Positions 37,271-48,556 of a stretch of 64,000 bases of DNA are shown piece after piece. The notes beneath the pieces are model-generated. The model saw only the letters and a list, made by a program, of their open reading frames with translations, made no database searches and was not told where the DNA came from. Positions within the stretch are counted from its first letter, which is position 1. Every line of letters begins with the position of its first letter. The translations under genes and the position numbers were made by a program. Source of the stretch: Haemonchus contortus (Eukaryota > Nematoda > Chromadorea > Rhabditida > Trichostrongylidae); NCBI GenBank assembly GCA_000469685.2, contig LS997565.1:32334645-32398644 (forward strand). The letters run 5' to 3'.

Positions 37271-38534
37271 CAGGGTGGGCCAAAATTATGATTACAGCGC
37301 GCGCTGACGTTCATAGCAAATTTTTTCTATGTTCATCGCAATTCATTGGATTTCTTCCATTTCTCAAAGTAGCTCACGTTATTACCTTTCTAATGATACT
37401 AAACCTTTGGTAGATTTTTATCATAATATAAGGGTAACTAGTCCGTGAATTAAACGTCGCTTTGCATTTACAAACACTTTTGGCACGGTGCATCTACAGA
37501 CGATCTAGCGTAACAAGGCAGGTGGTGCATTCAACCATAAGACGCTCTTGAGAGTTGGGAACAATTGCAGATAGGAGTGGTAAACCAAGGAGATCTGTGG
37601 TTATAATTAGGGGAAGTTTTAAGGAAGCAGGGCAAAGGTCTACGTAGCAGCAGAATTCATTCTGAGTCCAAAAAGGCTAAATGAATGGATATGTCACGAA
37701 CATTTCTGCGTGAAATCATGAAGCATCACCTGCACAATGAGACCCTTATACGATCAGGAAGTGATTTCCCCAGAGAGCAGGTTAAAGAGAAGAGAAATGT
37801 TGGCTAACAAAAGCTGCCTGTCGCATCCGAAAAAATTGTCGTATGGAATTCCTGTTCACCGACGAAAAGATATTCCCAGTGAAATAGGCGGTCAATGAGT
37901 AGAGCTATAAGATTTATATGAAGCCTAAATGAATGAAAGTGATTCAGCGTCTGGCTCACTAACTTTCTGTGATGGCCTGTGCTAGCGTCACCGCCGAGGC
38001 ACAGACACCGATTATTCTTGTAAATTATGGAGTGAAAGTTGGTTAGGAGGCCTGTTTGATCTCTTCGTGCGCAATAGGACACTTTGGTGATTCGAACCGG
38101 TCATATTGTCAGGATGAAGCTCCTGACCACAGAACAGAAATTGCCTAGAAATTTCGTAAAAGGGGTTCTTTGACTTCATATTCTTCGATCAGTGACCACT
38201 CTGGAGCCCTGACCTAAATCCCATGAATGTCTCCATGTGGTCAGCCTATGATATTAAAGCATCCTTCAGTCCAAACAAGAGAGGAAATAATCTCGGAAAT
38301 GCTTAGCAAAAAGCCGGGACCATTTCGATGACCCTAGCTGCGTGCCACCGTCAATGCCGTCCATCGTCGTCTTTGGGGTTGGGTGAAAGCAGAAAGCAAC
38401 AGATCCCAGTGTTAATGTACAGTTTTGATAAGAAATTAGTGATAAACACTTTAATGAAATTGGTTTGCTCTATTGGCTTTCTATTCGTTTTCTGCGATGT
38501 GATGTCTGTGTAATCATAATTTTGGCCCACCCTG
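37271..38534 (+). mobile_element. Mariner-type DNA transposon 1, degenerate
   Basis: The termini are an inverted pair, CAGGGTGGGCCAAAATTATG at 37271 and CATAATTTTGGCCCACCCTG ending at 38534, each next to the TA expected for this superfamily. Inside, a frame-broken plus-strand transposase is visible: LFTDEKIF (about 37849-37872, first catalytic Asp), HWSPDLNPMNVSMWSAY (about 38197-38252, the DD34D-type second-half signature) and VNAVHRRLWGWVKAE near the end. Stops and frameshifts are frequent. Length, about 1.26 kb, is normal for mariner. It is inactive. Confidence 0.85.
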
Positions 38535-38536
38535 TA

Positions 38537-41500
38537 CAGTCTCGAGACCAGGAACAACATTTGTCAGAGGAACAGTGAAAACCGCCTGTTTTGGCACCCG
38601 TGTAACATATCTGGTGCAAACCAATCACCAGTGGATAGTTAAAGGAAGGCATGGTCGTAGACGACACTCGACAAATTCTCAACATGAGATGGTAAGCCAA
38701 AAAACCTACAGTGCGATCTCCAACAGAGATGGTCAGAATGGGAAACGCCATTCATCTTTAACAGCCTGAAGTTAGAAATGGGCACTATTTTTGTGACCGC
38801 CACCATACTTTGGAAATCACAAATCATGGATACGAAATGTGCGGCGTGATGAGGAGCAAGGTCTTCTGAAATATTGATAGTAATAAATAGTTCAAAAGAC
38901 TGCGCCTTGCATGCGACTTATGGTATATTCATAGTAACAGTTCCCTTTAAACGCGTTTAGCTTGAACAATCAGTTTCGAAGGCAATCCATGTAAAGGCCA
39001 TGTTTTCTTTCATAAGCACGTTCCCTTGAATTCAGCCGATCAAGATGGATGAATAAAGGCTTGGTCTATGCAAACTGGGTTACGCTTGTAGCTGCTGGGT
39101 CACGTACTATGGTCTAATCTCTCTATTGAAGACCTTACTTCTGACCGTCAACAACCCTGATTTTCGATTTCTGAAGGCCATTGTTTTGAGCAAGCCTAGA
39201 GATAGACAATTAAAGGGAATAAAAATTATGGAATTTTGTTTTACCAAGTTTTGCTTCATTCGACCATGTTGTGAATGCTCGTCGAGTCAATGAATCCCGC
39301 GATTTTCTAGGTATTCCATCTCCAAACAAAGTAGATTAGTAGTATAGGATGGGATACCAGTTCAATAGATCTTTTGGATTCTGCTGAGATGCTGAAGCTA
39401 CTTTGTGCCCTAAACTTATCTTTTCGTGGAGATGTATGCAAGCGGGAGTGGAAAGGATTGGTATCCTCAGTGGACGTCTATTAAGCAATACCTGAGACTA
39501 TAGAGTTTCAACCACAGATCTCGATAATACAAAAATTCAAGGCGAGCGTCTTCTGTTCAATACCCTTCTCGCACTCTCCTTCCAACCCTTGAGCGATAGC
39601 ATCATGCTCGGGAGCCGGGGAAGAAATGATGAAGCGATATCAATGGCCACTTAAAGAGCAAACTGACTCTACCGCAAAACAAACATCCGTGCAATGCATC
39701 ATGACGAACAACAAAGGAAACTGTAAGGGTTTCTGTAGTTGTGTACCAATCCATCAGAGGCAAAGTATACATTTTATCATCACGCTACCTACTGTTTACA
39801 GAATGCGGAACGCCTTTGTAAAATGCTATCTGTTCAGCAACAATATTTGTGACCTGAAAAACCGTTATGTAAACACGAATACTTTGAAAAGGACTGACAG
39901 TAATGCGATAAGGGACGTTAATGAGATTAATTCTTAACTTTTTGAAAAGATTGATGCACTTTGAGAAGCGTTTCAGTAACAGCTAAACCGTGCATTCCAT
40001 TTCTGTTCAGATGTTAAGTTATCAGGGGAGCCTTCCGTATCTGTACAAAAACATTCACTGATACACATACTGTACGCACGAGTACGGCTTAAGGTGTTGA
40101 TGTCTGAGGGCGGTCTGAGAATCTTGAAGTCTGAACAGCTCAAAGTGGTCCAACAGCAGAAAAATGGTGATAAAATACAAAAGGAAGACTTGTGGGTACC
40201 TCCACTTCCGATGGAATAATGCTCGTCTCTACGGAGATGTTTATTCAAAGCCAACTCGAAAAAAATTTTATAGCTTGACATTATTACTTAATTGGCGCCG
40301 AAAAGTCCTCTGCTGCTATCAGCAAATGGTGGGCTGTTTGTAAGCGACTGCAAGCGATTCTACGATTAGAATCAGCGCCTCCTTATCGATAGTGTCTGGC
40401 CCACACTTTTAACGACCATTCGAAGCGAAAACAGATGCTAATTTCACGGAAATGTTCACTAAGATACCAAGCTCAAGAAATAGAGGCGAAATGCTATGCC
40501 CTGTGTCGCTTCAATAGTGATTAAGATTCTAGAACGTAAACATCTATTGTAAATGAAAAAGGAGGCGGGCAGTTGAATCGGTTTTATGTAATCCATTCGC
40601 CGCACGCGGCGACATATGACTGCACATGACTTCTAACTCTTCTCTAGTCTTGACTGACCGACCGACATATCGACAGACCCATTGTCTACAAACTTTGCCC
40701 TGTTTTCTCTAATGTAGTTTGCATGGAGCACTAACTGAAAATTCGCAAGAAGGGATAAAGGGATAAACTTTTCTCGCGTCGATTAATCACCTTTGTGAGA
40801 TTCAGCTAACAATTAGATTGATAGTGCCGTTCTGAATGCTTATGAGGTCCATACAATGGTTGAGGTATAATAGCTAGCCGATGTTAGGTTCAATGCTTCG
40901 AACTTCTCAGCTGAGTATCTCGAAAGTAAGTCAACCCTGAACCGATGAAATTCATGTTGCTCTGGGAGAGTAACAACCCATGTTCCAATCTTCGGACAAT
41001 GTGTTTGATAGTGCAGCTCTCGTCGCTCACCAACTTCTACCATTCATATAATATCTCACTAAACTCACAGATCTCACTCAACTCACAGATGGTCTATTAC
41101 CCAAACGTGGTGCTGTCATAAAGGGACAGGGAGAGACGAATAGGTCTCGCCGAAGAAGGAATGCCCTTGAAGATCAATACACTGAGGGGTCGATGATGAC
41201 CAGATGAAGAAGATGATTGGTGTTCAGGAGGGAAGAAGTCGCAGTAGTAAAGATGCCTAAGGAAAGAAGAGGCGCGGAAAGAACTGCATAAAATGGAACC
41301 TCTGAGAAGGAGAGGTCGTTTTTAGTTGTTCGCCATTCGCCGCCAACCGCATACCCTCACGGAGCCTGTGGACCCCGTGCCCTAGACTCCCTCGACAATT
41401 CCAGCACCCTCAGTTAGTGCTGGTGGGGCGAACCTTAGTGGTTCGCGAGGGAGGATCAGGATATTCAGGAAGTCCTGAGTAGCCAAGTACTTTTTCGGCT

Positions 41501-41839
41501 CTCTCTGTGCTTTTCCTATTGATGGACCTTTTTGTTCGACCTTCTGCTATCCTAACAGTTCCTTGTTATTATTGATCTTTTTTCTGCTGCAATAAACTTG
41601 TACAATTACTTTGTTTTCATCGGATAGTCGTAAAGCAGCCACCCCTGATGGGGCTAGTATTAAAGTGCCCAAGGAGGGACGTTACAGTGGGAGGGTGAAA
41701 CGCGGAGCTTGTAGGCGTGTTCGGCTGTAATTAACTTTGAAGTATATAACAAAAGTAAAACTGATTTTTCCCAGTTTCTAGTGTTTTATCATGTGCTCTA
41801 ATGCAATGCTCCGGTGTTCTTGATTCATGAACTCTAGAA
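38537..41839. other. Intergenic, no supported gene
   Basis: Short frames only. The minus-strand frame 40840-41043 begins with MVEVGERRELHYQ and ends in a plain stop; no family is recognised. A GC-rich stretch at 41330-41470 contains GCACTAACTGAGGGTGCTGG-type inverse repeats but no known RNA. Confidence 0.4.
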
Positions 41840-42184
41840 ATGGCGGCACCCTTGCTTGATCCCCTCTTGTCCGTCCGCCCGAGGTCGCAGTCGAATTCGT
41901 TCATCACGCGTTATGTTGCACACAGCAGGCCCCAGTTCGTTACGTCTAAATCAACGCGTTCTAGATTCAGGTTGAGGACCAGGAGTAGCGCTGAGAAATA
42001 TCGGCCTACCAAAGGGGAGGCGTCCTGTCGCCTGGAATGCTTTCATCACCACGTTGTCCGAAATCTCTCGCCTACGTTTTGTAGGCTCGGCAGAGTTTTG
42101 CGTAGCAGATTCCATCACTTTATAAGTATTTGTATAAATATGTATATGTATGACTAGTACTTCAATGGCACTTCACGTCCGAAC
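41840..42184. repeat. Possible LINE 3' tail
   Basis: GC-rich sequence ending in an AT-rich run (TATAAGTATTTGTATAAATA, about 42119) resembles the tails of the RTE copies near 32435 and 45495. It directly precedes the start of the next RTE copy at 42185. The 105-codon frame here (41840-42157) has no domain. Assignment is tentative. Confidence 0.3.
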
Positions 42185-43388
42185 GACTAAGAGTAGGCCA
42201 CCTCAGCTCTCTCTGAACCAGAGTGGCTATAGTCACGACGATGAAGACTCAGCACTGGCCATGGCAAAGTGGTGTTGAGACTGCAGGGAACAAGCTTGCC
42301 AAAACAGCAATAAAGCATCCTCAGTACCTCGCACATTGGGCCCAGTCGTCTCCGGTGTCGGACGGTATGGTAACCGAAAATTTCGGGTTGCACAGGGCGC
42401 CTTGGATTTTGGACAATGACAGCATTCCCTCTACACGACACGGTGACTGTTTCCTAATTTACACCTGCGACGTGAGAAAAGTCTTCAATGCCGCTCTCCA
42501 TAAGCTCCTCGATGCGATTAGTCACGTTTAGTACCATATGATTGTGCTGCAATAAACCGAGAGGAGTGGGACGCATGAATGATAACACCCTTTTTTGTCG
42601 TCTATCGTCCACATCGTCGATTCTCACGAAAACTACCCATCCCTCCATCCTACAGTTGACAAAGTAGAGCTCGTAGCGTCTTACGAAAATGAAATTCACA
42701 ACGAGAAGTCCTTCTCCAAATTCGTAGTTGGAACTTTCAAAGCTAGGCTTGACGAAGCAAAGGAGCAGGAGTACAGGATGGAACGTTCGAAGTTGGGACA
42801 GGAACAAGAGCGAAAACCGTGTTTTGGAAATTCTGTCCGTGGCTCGACCCTTCTATGGCAACTCTTTCTTCCATCGCCGCTGGAAATGGGAGTCTCCAAA
42901 CGGTACAACTCATACTAAAGTGCACCACATATCAACGAACAGAAAGTGGTGCTTACTAGATGTTAGTGTGGTACCATCTTCCCGCAGTGGTTGGATCATA
43001 GATTTCTTTGCGCTAAGATCAGATTTAGTCACAAACTGGAAAATATCCCTCAGCTTCGCGTAAAGAGCTTGAAGCATGCTGTGTACGGCGGAAATGTTGT
43101 CTCGCTTTGCTTTGTCCCAATATGACTGGCGTCATGGATGACCCGAACAAAGACTACGATGACTACTTGGGGTCTCCTCATTTGTGCTTAACAAGCTGAG
43201 TTTACTGTGGTGGATATCTCCTGCTCGCATTTCACCTGCGACGAAGGATCTTCTAATAAAAAAGAGGAACTTGTGGCATAATCAGAACGCCACACATCTT
43301 GAAAGTCCGCAAGCAAACATCAGCTGCAGGCAAGCAGTGCTGAACAGCAGACCTTCGGCTATGCAGTTTACTGGGACAGCCTTGAATA

Positions 43389-44389
43389 GGGTGAGTCAAT
43401 TTAGGTCCAAATCCACTTACTTCGCACCTTGATCGCCCATCCACTCACCCGCCTGCTGGGTGACCTCGCTTAATTGGTTTGCTGGCGACCTCTCCGTCAG
43501 ACGACTAGGTTGACGTGTAATAATATTCAACGTGTGGGTGAGAAACTACATTCCATTTGAAGAATGAGAAATAAAATAAAGCAAAACAAAAAATCTACGC
43601 ATAACTAATATGATTCAGACAGCTGTGGAAGCTAAAGTAGTCATTGGAAAGGGAGGTGGACATGAATTTATTGCACTGTGGAAACCATTAATCCTCTCAA
43701 GGCGCCTGCCAGCAAACTAATTAACAGAGAGTATCCTTTCACACCATTTTGACACCCTGTATCACTTTCTTAGGGGTCTCCTGAAGGTATTTAAACACGT
43801 GCATAGATCAGAACATTACAAATCTCTTCTGTAGTGTGCTTGTCATCCGATGAGCACAATGTCTATTGAATCACTCCAACTTTGATCACAACGCTTTCTC
43901 CGGCTCTGAAGGTTTAGCTGATTCCCAGTGTTTAGCTAGCCAACCGGATACATTGTGCCACCACTACTTTAAGCAGCTTCACCCCTTCCACAACTTGCAC
44001 TTTCCCATTCTGCTTCCTCGCGTACAGTAACTCCAAAACCCTTCCATTTTTTTCCAGAATCCGAAATCACTGTTAGCTGTGTATACCAAAACCCTTACTT
44101 TCCAAACACACTAGGTGCAGCTACAGCTACCTCGAACCTGAAGCACACCCAAGCGCAAACATGTTGGCGAGAGGGGGGGGGGAGGCAAGGAAGAGGGGAA
44201 GGCGTCATGTGCTAATTTAGCATATTTAGTAGCGCATAGAATAGTAGAGCAAAAATAGAGCAATTATATACAAAAAGCGCTGATCAAGCTACATAGCTTA
44301 GCTTTAGTACAATGTGATACTCTTGACTTTATACATTGTCTTGTCTTTACTACACATTGCTTTAAAATGCGCCGAATACCGACTCCCCC
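43389..44389. mobile_element. 1.0-kb DNA element with 8-bp target duplication, inside the RTE copy
   Basis: The RTE sequence breaks exactly at CTTGAATA (43381-43388) and restarts with the same CTTGAATA (44390-44397), an 8-bp target-site duplication. The ends of the inserted sequence are GGGTGAGTC on the left and GACTCCCCC on the right, an imperfect terminal inverted repeat (8 of 9). Inside there is no frame of useful length, so it is non-autonomous. TSD length and GG-starting termini would fit Merlin or hAT-like elements, but no transposase supports either. Confidence 0.7.
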
Positions 44390-44852
44390 CTTGAATACGA
44401 CTAGTGTGAAAAAATGCCATCGGCATCATGAGGACCATAATATTCCACTTTCGCGTGTGGAGAAGGAAGTCGGAACACTCACAGCATAGGGCTTCGAAAT
44501 GGGGGAAGTTACGCAAGGGACTTAGACAACATCCAAACGGTCGCAGTGTTGATCGAAGTGCGCTGAGAATTCCGAAAGAATCTTGCCTTTACCTTTGTTG
44601 TCTACGCAGAAGCCTTTGATAGCATTGAAGCAAATGCGGCTCTGTCATCACAAGTAGATTGAGGGGTGGATCCTCCCTATATAAGGACACAAGCTGACAG
44701 CGGTAGTCGCTGCAGCGCGACAGTGAAGCTAACCCAGCGACCTCTCGCCATTCCCATTGGGAAGAGTGTGAGACAAAGCAATACTATCAGCTGTTCACAG
44801 CAGCGCTGCGGTGGGGTTACGAAATCGCTAGACTGAAACGAAGAGGGCATTG

Positions 44853-44932
44853 GCTGCTTTCATAGTCCGCCGGCCGGCCGGCCGGCGTGCCACGAGGCAG
44901 TGCTAGGGGGGAGGAGGGACTATGAAAGCAGC
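44853..44932. mobile_element. 80-bp GC-rich palindromic MITE nested in the RTE copy
   Basis: GCTGCTTTCATAGTCC (44853-44868) and GGACTATGAAAGCAGC (44917-44932) are perfect inverted repeats. Next to the left arm is a run of alternating GCCGG units that is itself palindromic. It interrupts the LINE frame between the codons for KRGHWL and ALAAFGPL. The same termini bound the larger element at 51196-51484. Confidence 0.8.
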
Positions 44933-45510
44933 ACTGGCAGCTTTCGGACCGCTGAACGATCTCATCAACCATCTAGCTGACACGAAACATCGTGCTAATC
45001 TGTTCCATGCCTCAGTTCTTCCTGCGCTCTGTTACTGGTCGGAAACTTGGGTGACAAATGCATCCACGTCAAGGACTTGGGGCACAAGTCGCAAAGCGCT
45101 CGAGCGATGCCTTTTGAGGTTCAACCGGTCCAGTAATTATCGAGCCGGAAGCCGCAGCACCAATATGCGCAGGTTGTCTCTTCTCCCCACCCCGGTGGAA
45201 TAAATGGATAAAGCAATATCTCAGCGAGCCGGTCATATCGTGAGAAGAGACGATGGGAGATGAACGAGAAGATCAATCGAGTAGGCTCCCTTAGGATCTT
45301 CACGATCTGAGAGCAGGCTTGCCGCAAAATGGAGGGGGGATTCGCTTGCCGATCACGTGAAACAGCTGCGAGGGCAGCTAAAAGCGTTCTCACGTCGCCA
45401 CCTCCGTCGGATTCTGAGTCTACCGTGGATGGCGATTGCGAGAGATAGAAGGGAACGGCTTGTTGCTGGTGCTCGTACTTAGCGAAGACGAGCTGTATAA
45501 GTATATGTAA

Positions 45511-46198
45511 GTATATCTCGGAAGAATTTTCCCCATAAGTTACTAAAGCCTACGTAACAATGAGACCACTATGGGGCCTGGTGAAAAACTGCTGTCATTC
45601 TGAAGGTGTTATAGCGAAGAAACAGAGACTTGGTGGAAAACCAACAGACAGGAGCGAATCAATCATCTGCAGAGAATCGTGTACTATAATATCTAGAAAT
45701 CAGGTAAAGTGATGTAGATGAGCCGAGTGTTTAAATATCACGAAGTTCATTCTACGACTGTTGATCGGACAGGCAGTCAGGCACGCGTTTCGCGCTATTG
45801 TGCTATTGGTGATTGAAGAATTCAGTACATGTGAACAATTTTCTCAGGACTAAATCATTCAAGGAAAATTCAGTTCGCCACTAGTAGAAATCGATTTTTC
45901 ATAACAAACAACCTGTTCTGATAATTAAGTGATATTCTCAACACTTGGTCGACGTATACATTGGCAAACTTCTCCTTCTGAAGCTGAATAAGGTTCGGAA
46001 TAGGGGCTTCCGTCTGATTCGATCAGCTAGAACAACAGAATACCTGAATAGTTGAACGACTGGGTCAGTAACGAAGGCGTCAGAGCAGTACAGCAGTCGC
46101 TGCTCAGGTGAAGATGAGAAAGCAGCGTCTAAGGTGTGAGGTATTTACTGAGAAGGCACGGAACCATCTGGTAAGGAGCACAACGGAATTGGATGCTC
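45511..46198. other. Intergenic, nothing recognisable
   Basis: No supported frame, repeat or RNA. Confidence 0.4.
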
Positions 46199-46530
46199 AA
46201 AGGCACAGTTCACGACAATTTCAGGGCATCTGGTTTTAGACGAATAATGGAAGTGATAGTCTAGAAAGTGCAAAATTAGAATGTATTGTATTTAGAAAAA
46301 TGCAAGGCTCCAAAAAAGAAGTAAAATAAAGGATCAGTCTAGAATATGACCATGAAATTGCACGGAAGAGGAATCTAGATAGCTACACAGATGTGCGTGC
46401 CATTGCAAATAGCTGGTCACAGTAAGCTGCCCGCGTAGAATGTGCGAGCCGGTACGAATAGTGCAACCAGCTTTTGCAACACGATGGGAACTTGTCTGGA
46501 CTGGGTATGCATGTCCACTGAGCCGGTATA
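46199..46530. mobile_element. Partial TIR element (GCACAGTTCA family), inverted
   Basis: It begins AAAGGCACAGTTCACGACA, the family terminus. CACAGTAAGCTGCCCGCGTA (about 46418) matches, in inverse orientation, CTGCAGTAAGCTGCTTGCGT of the 360-1988 element. The opposite terminus was not found. Confidence 0.4.
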
Positions 46531-46975
46531 GGTGACGCTTATTTACCCCTATGAAGGCCGTCTTTCTGCCATCATTCTTAATCCTTGGTAGTCCTTGTAT
46601 CATTGAATGCATTTGTTTTTCAGCCTTCCGTCGTCAGTGGCCTTCTGACTATGTCGTTTCAGATGTTTATTCAATCCCAAAAGAATGCATTGGAATTTTA
46701 ATTGCATTTTTATTGCATTGGAACATGTTTTCCTTGGATCTTTTATAAAAAGACACTAATGTTGTCCAGCAAAAAGTTCACTTCCGAAGTACTGTTGACC
46801 GCACTTCTGCAATTTCTTCCCTTGTCTGAGCAGACCACATTCTGAATAACTTCTTCTAGGCTTCCTCCGATCCCAAGAAATGAAAGACTGCCTGTAGTCT
46901 CTAATCATCAGTAGGAAAGGTTAGTGATGTTCACTGAGTCCTTCAATAAACATCTGCTATTTACGATGTTATCAG

Positions 46976-47522
46976 GAGCGCTGAATTCTTCAAGGAACTT
47001 CGTTCACCGCAATGCCTCGACTCCTTCCAGTACCACGAGTACGGAACGGATGGCATTTCTGGGAATGACAGATCTATAAAGTACCAGTTACTTTGTTACT
47101 TTTTTCCCTGAGAGCAATGCTGTTGACGGAAATCCATGCTTCGAGGACGGTGCATTCGTCTAGATAGTTTTCTAATTTCATGTAACAAAACCAGTTCGAT
47201 GGTGCGGCTGACGCCGAGCTTCCCTCCTTCCTATGATATACATAGTTTTAAAAGTCGACTGACTGGCCCACTCCTTCTTCGTGACAAATGATACTGTTAT
47301 TTCTGAAAAACTCAAACAGAGGGTTTACAGGCATGCAAAAGGTATTCAAAATGCGCCGATGCTTGTGCCTGTGATTGGAAGGCTCGGTCTGCCGCTGCTC
47401 ATCTTAAGAATGATGACTTCTCGAAGGTTCAACTGGTGGCTAACCAATGCCTTAAAGGCACCGTTCACGAAAAAGTTTGGGTACCCTCTTTGACGGGAGT
47501 TCATAGAACTACTCTAGAATAA
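46976..47522 (+). pseudogene. Secreted phospholipase A2-like exon series, apparently degenerate
   Basis: Three exon-like segments are visible. The first (46976-47075) reads FFKELRSPQCLDSFQYHEYG, where YHEYG resembles the YNDYG just before the calcium loop of sPLA2. The second (about 47112-47160) reads AVDGNPCFEDGAF, in the place where the family has its CCxxHDxCY active-site helix; no His-Asp pair is visible. The third (47331-47522, acceptor GTTTACAG, stop TAA) reads CADACACDWKARSAA, close to the family's C-x-C-D-x-x-A second signature, except that the final Cys is Ala. The junction between the first two segments cannot be spliced cleanly, because only about 30 nt separate them. A signal-peptide-like frame, MKAVFLPSFLIL at 46551, may be the original start. 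It could be a diverged member rather than a relic. Family assignment is tentative. Confidence 0.35.
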
Positions 47523-48287
47523 AGCGATAACAACGAAAAAAGCGCAAAAAACGATGAACAAGAAGAGTTACAAAGGGTCAAAAAAAGAGCTGGAAAAGGG
47601 GGTTGGACGAGTTTCACATTGAAAAAAAAATGCGTTTAGGGAGTGTTCGAGCGAGAGTGCACGAAGGCGACGCAATGTCTGCAATACAGACACCACACCC
47701 AAAGAGCTAATTTAGACTACAGTTTTGAACCTGGCAATTTGCCAATCAGCTTATCGATTTTTCATCAACTTCGCTCCAGTGCGAATGTGGCGGAGGACCG
47801 TTGGAACACGTAGTCAGCCTAGCGAGGGGCGGAGGCCTGACGTCCCCCATTGTTCCTGCCCTTATTGTGCCCTATCCAGCCGTTTTCCGACCTCATTCCT
47901 GCACAAATGGTATCAGAGGGGGCTTCGAATTCAAACCATGTGCAAATCTGCAAAATGTTGTCGAGTCATAGTGATACCATTATCAAATGTTTTTATCAAT
48001 GAAGCTCCTTTTATGTTGGGATATATTATAAGATGGGAACAGAAGATCATCAACACTCGGATGAATTTTGCCAAGAATGATTATGATCCCAATGAAGCGT
48101 GATCTTCCCTTGAGTCACAAAATTCGCAGGGTTACGCTAGTAGCCTGATAGCAAGAATTCGACCAATTTTCTCCCTATAATCTGGCACCCTTAATCGGCC
48201 TTTATCACTGCACTAAATCCTATTGTCGAATGAAACATATATAGGCGTCGAAGTTAGATCGTCAATAACAGATGCGTCACGATCTAA
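47523..48287. other. Intergenic, nothing recognisable
   Basis: A 125-codon frame (47725-48102) has no domain and no flanking exon logic. It runs up to the left end of the foldback element. Confidence 0.4.
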
Positions 48288-48309
48288 TTGGTAAGGGGTT
48301 CATGCTCTC

Positions 48310-48556
48310 TAAGGTCTCTTCTGTCGTCAGTGTTTCCATCGTGCCTCCACTACTTCTACCAATTTCAAACTTTCCAAATTCACGGGAACAGGATTTACGG
48401 TTCTCGCTCGAACATTTATTTCGCTCGAACCAAGACCCCTGTGGGGGGTCCCGCTACCCAAGGTAATTGTTCCCATCCTGCAGCCTGCACTCCTACCAAA
48501 TTTAAACTTTTTAGGTCCACAGAAGTGAGAGCTACGACTCTCCGCTCAAGCATTTA
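48310..48556 (-). repeat. Left subterminal tandem repeats of the foldback element
   Basis: About two diverged units, recognisable by TCCTACCAAATTTAAACTTT and TTCTACCAATTTCAAACTTT and by CCCATCCTGC, spaced about 130-140 bp apart. They are the inverse of the units at 50038-50420. Confidence 0.7.

Larger units (their letters stand above)
42185..45510 (+). mobile_element. RTE-type LINE copy, split by two nested insertions
   Basis: The 5' leader matches the copy at 30770. Endonuclease remnants follow: KSFSKFVVGTFKARLDEAKE (about 42699-42758; the family core is VVGDFNAR, so Asp and Asn are altered) and NRKWCLLDVSVVPSSRSG (about 42939-42990). Sequence is interrupted at 43388 and resumes at 44390, so that GCCTTGAATA and then CTAGTGTGAAAAAATGCC rejoin the order seen in the 32070-32105 copy. 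Then come RT motifs (AEAFDSIEANAALSS near 44605; IPIGKSVRQSNTIS, about 44750-44790) and the C-terminal region (AALAAFGPLNDLINHL at 44933; FHASVLPALCYWSETWV, about 45003-45050). The YxDD segment is missing. It is dead. Confidence 0.8.

Noticed and set aside
40840..41043. 67-codon minus-strand frame (MVEVGERREL...)
   Set aside because: Short, isolated, no recognisable domain or exon partners.
43745..43770. ACACCCTGTAT-type motifs here, at 3010 and at 52165 as mariner ends
   Set aside because: No inverted partner at mariner spacing and no transposase traces; too short to call.
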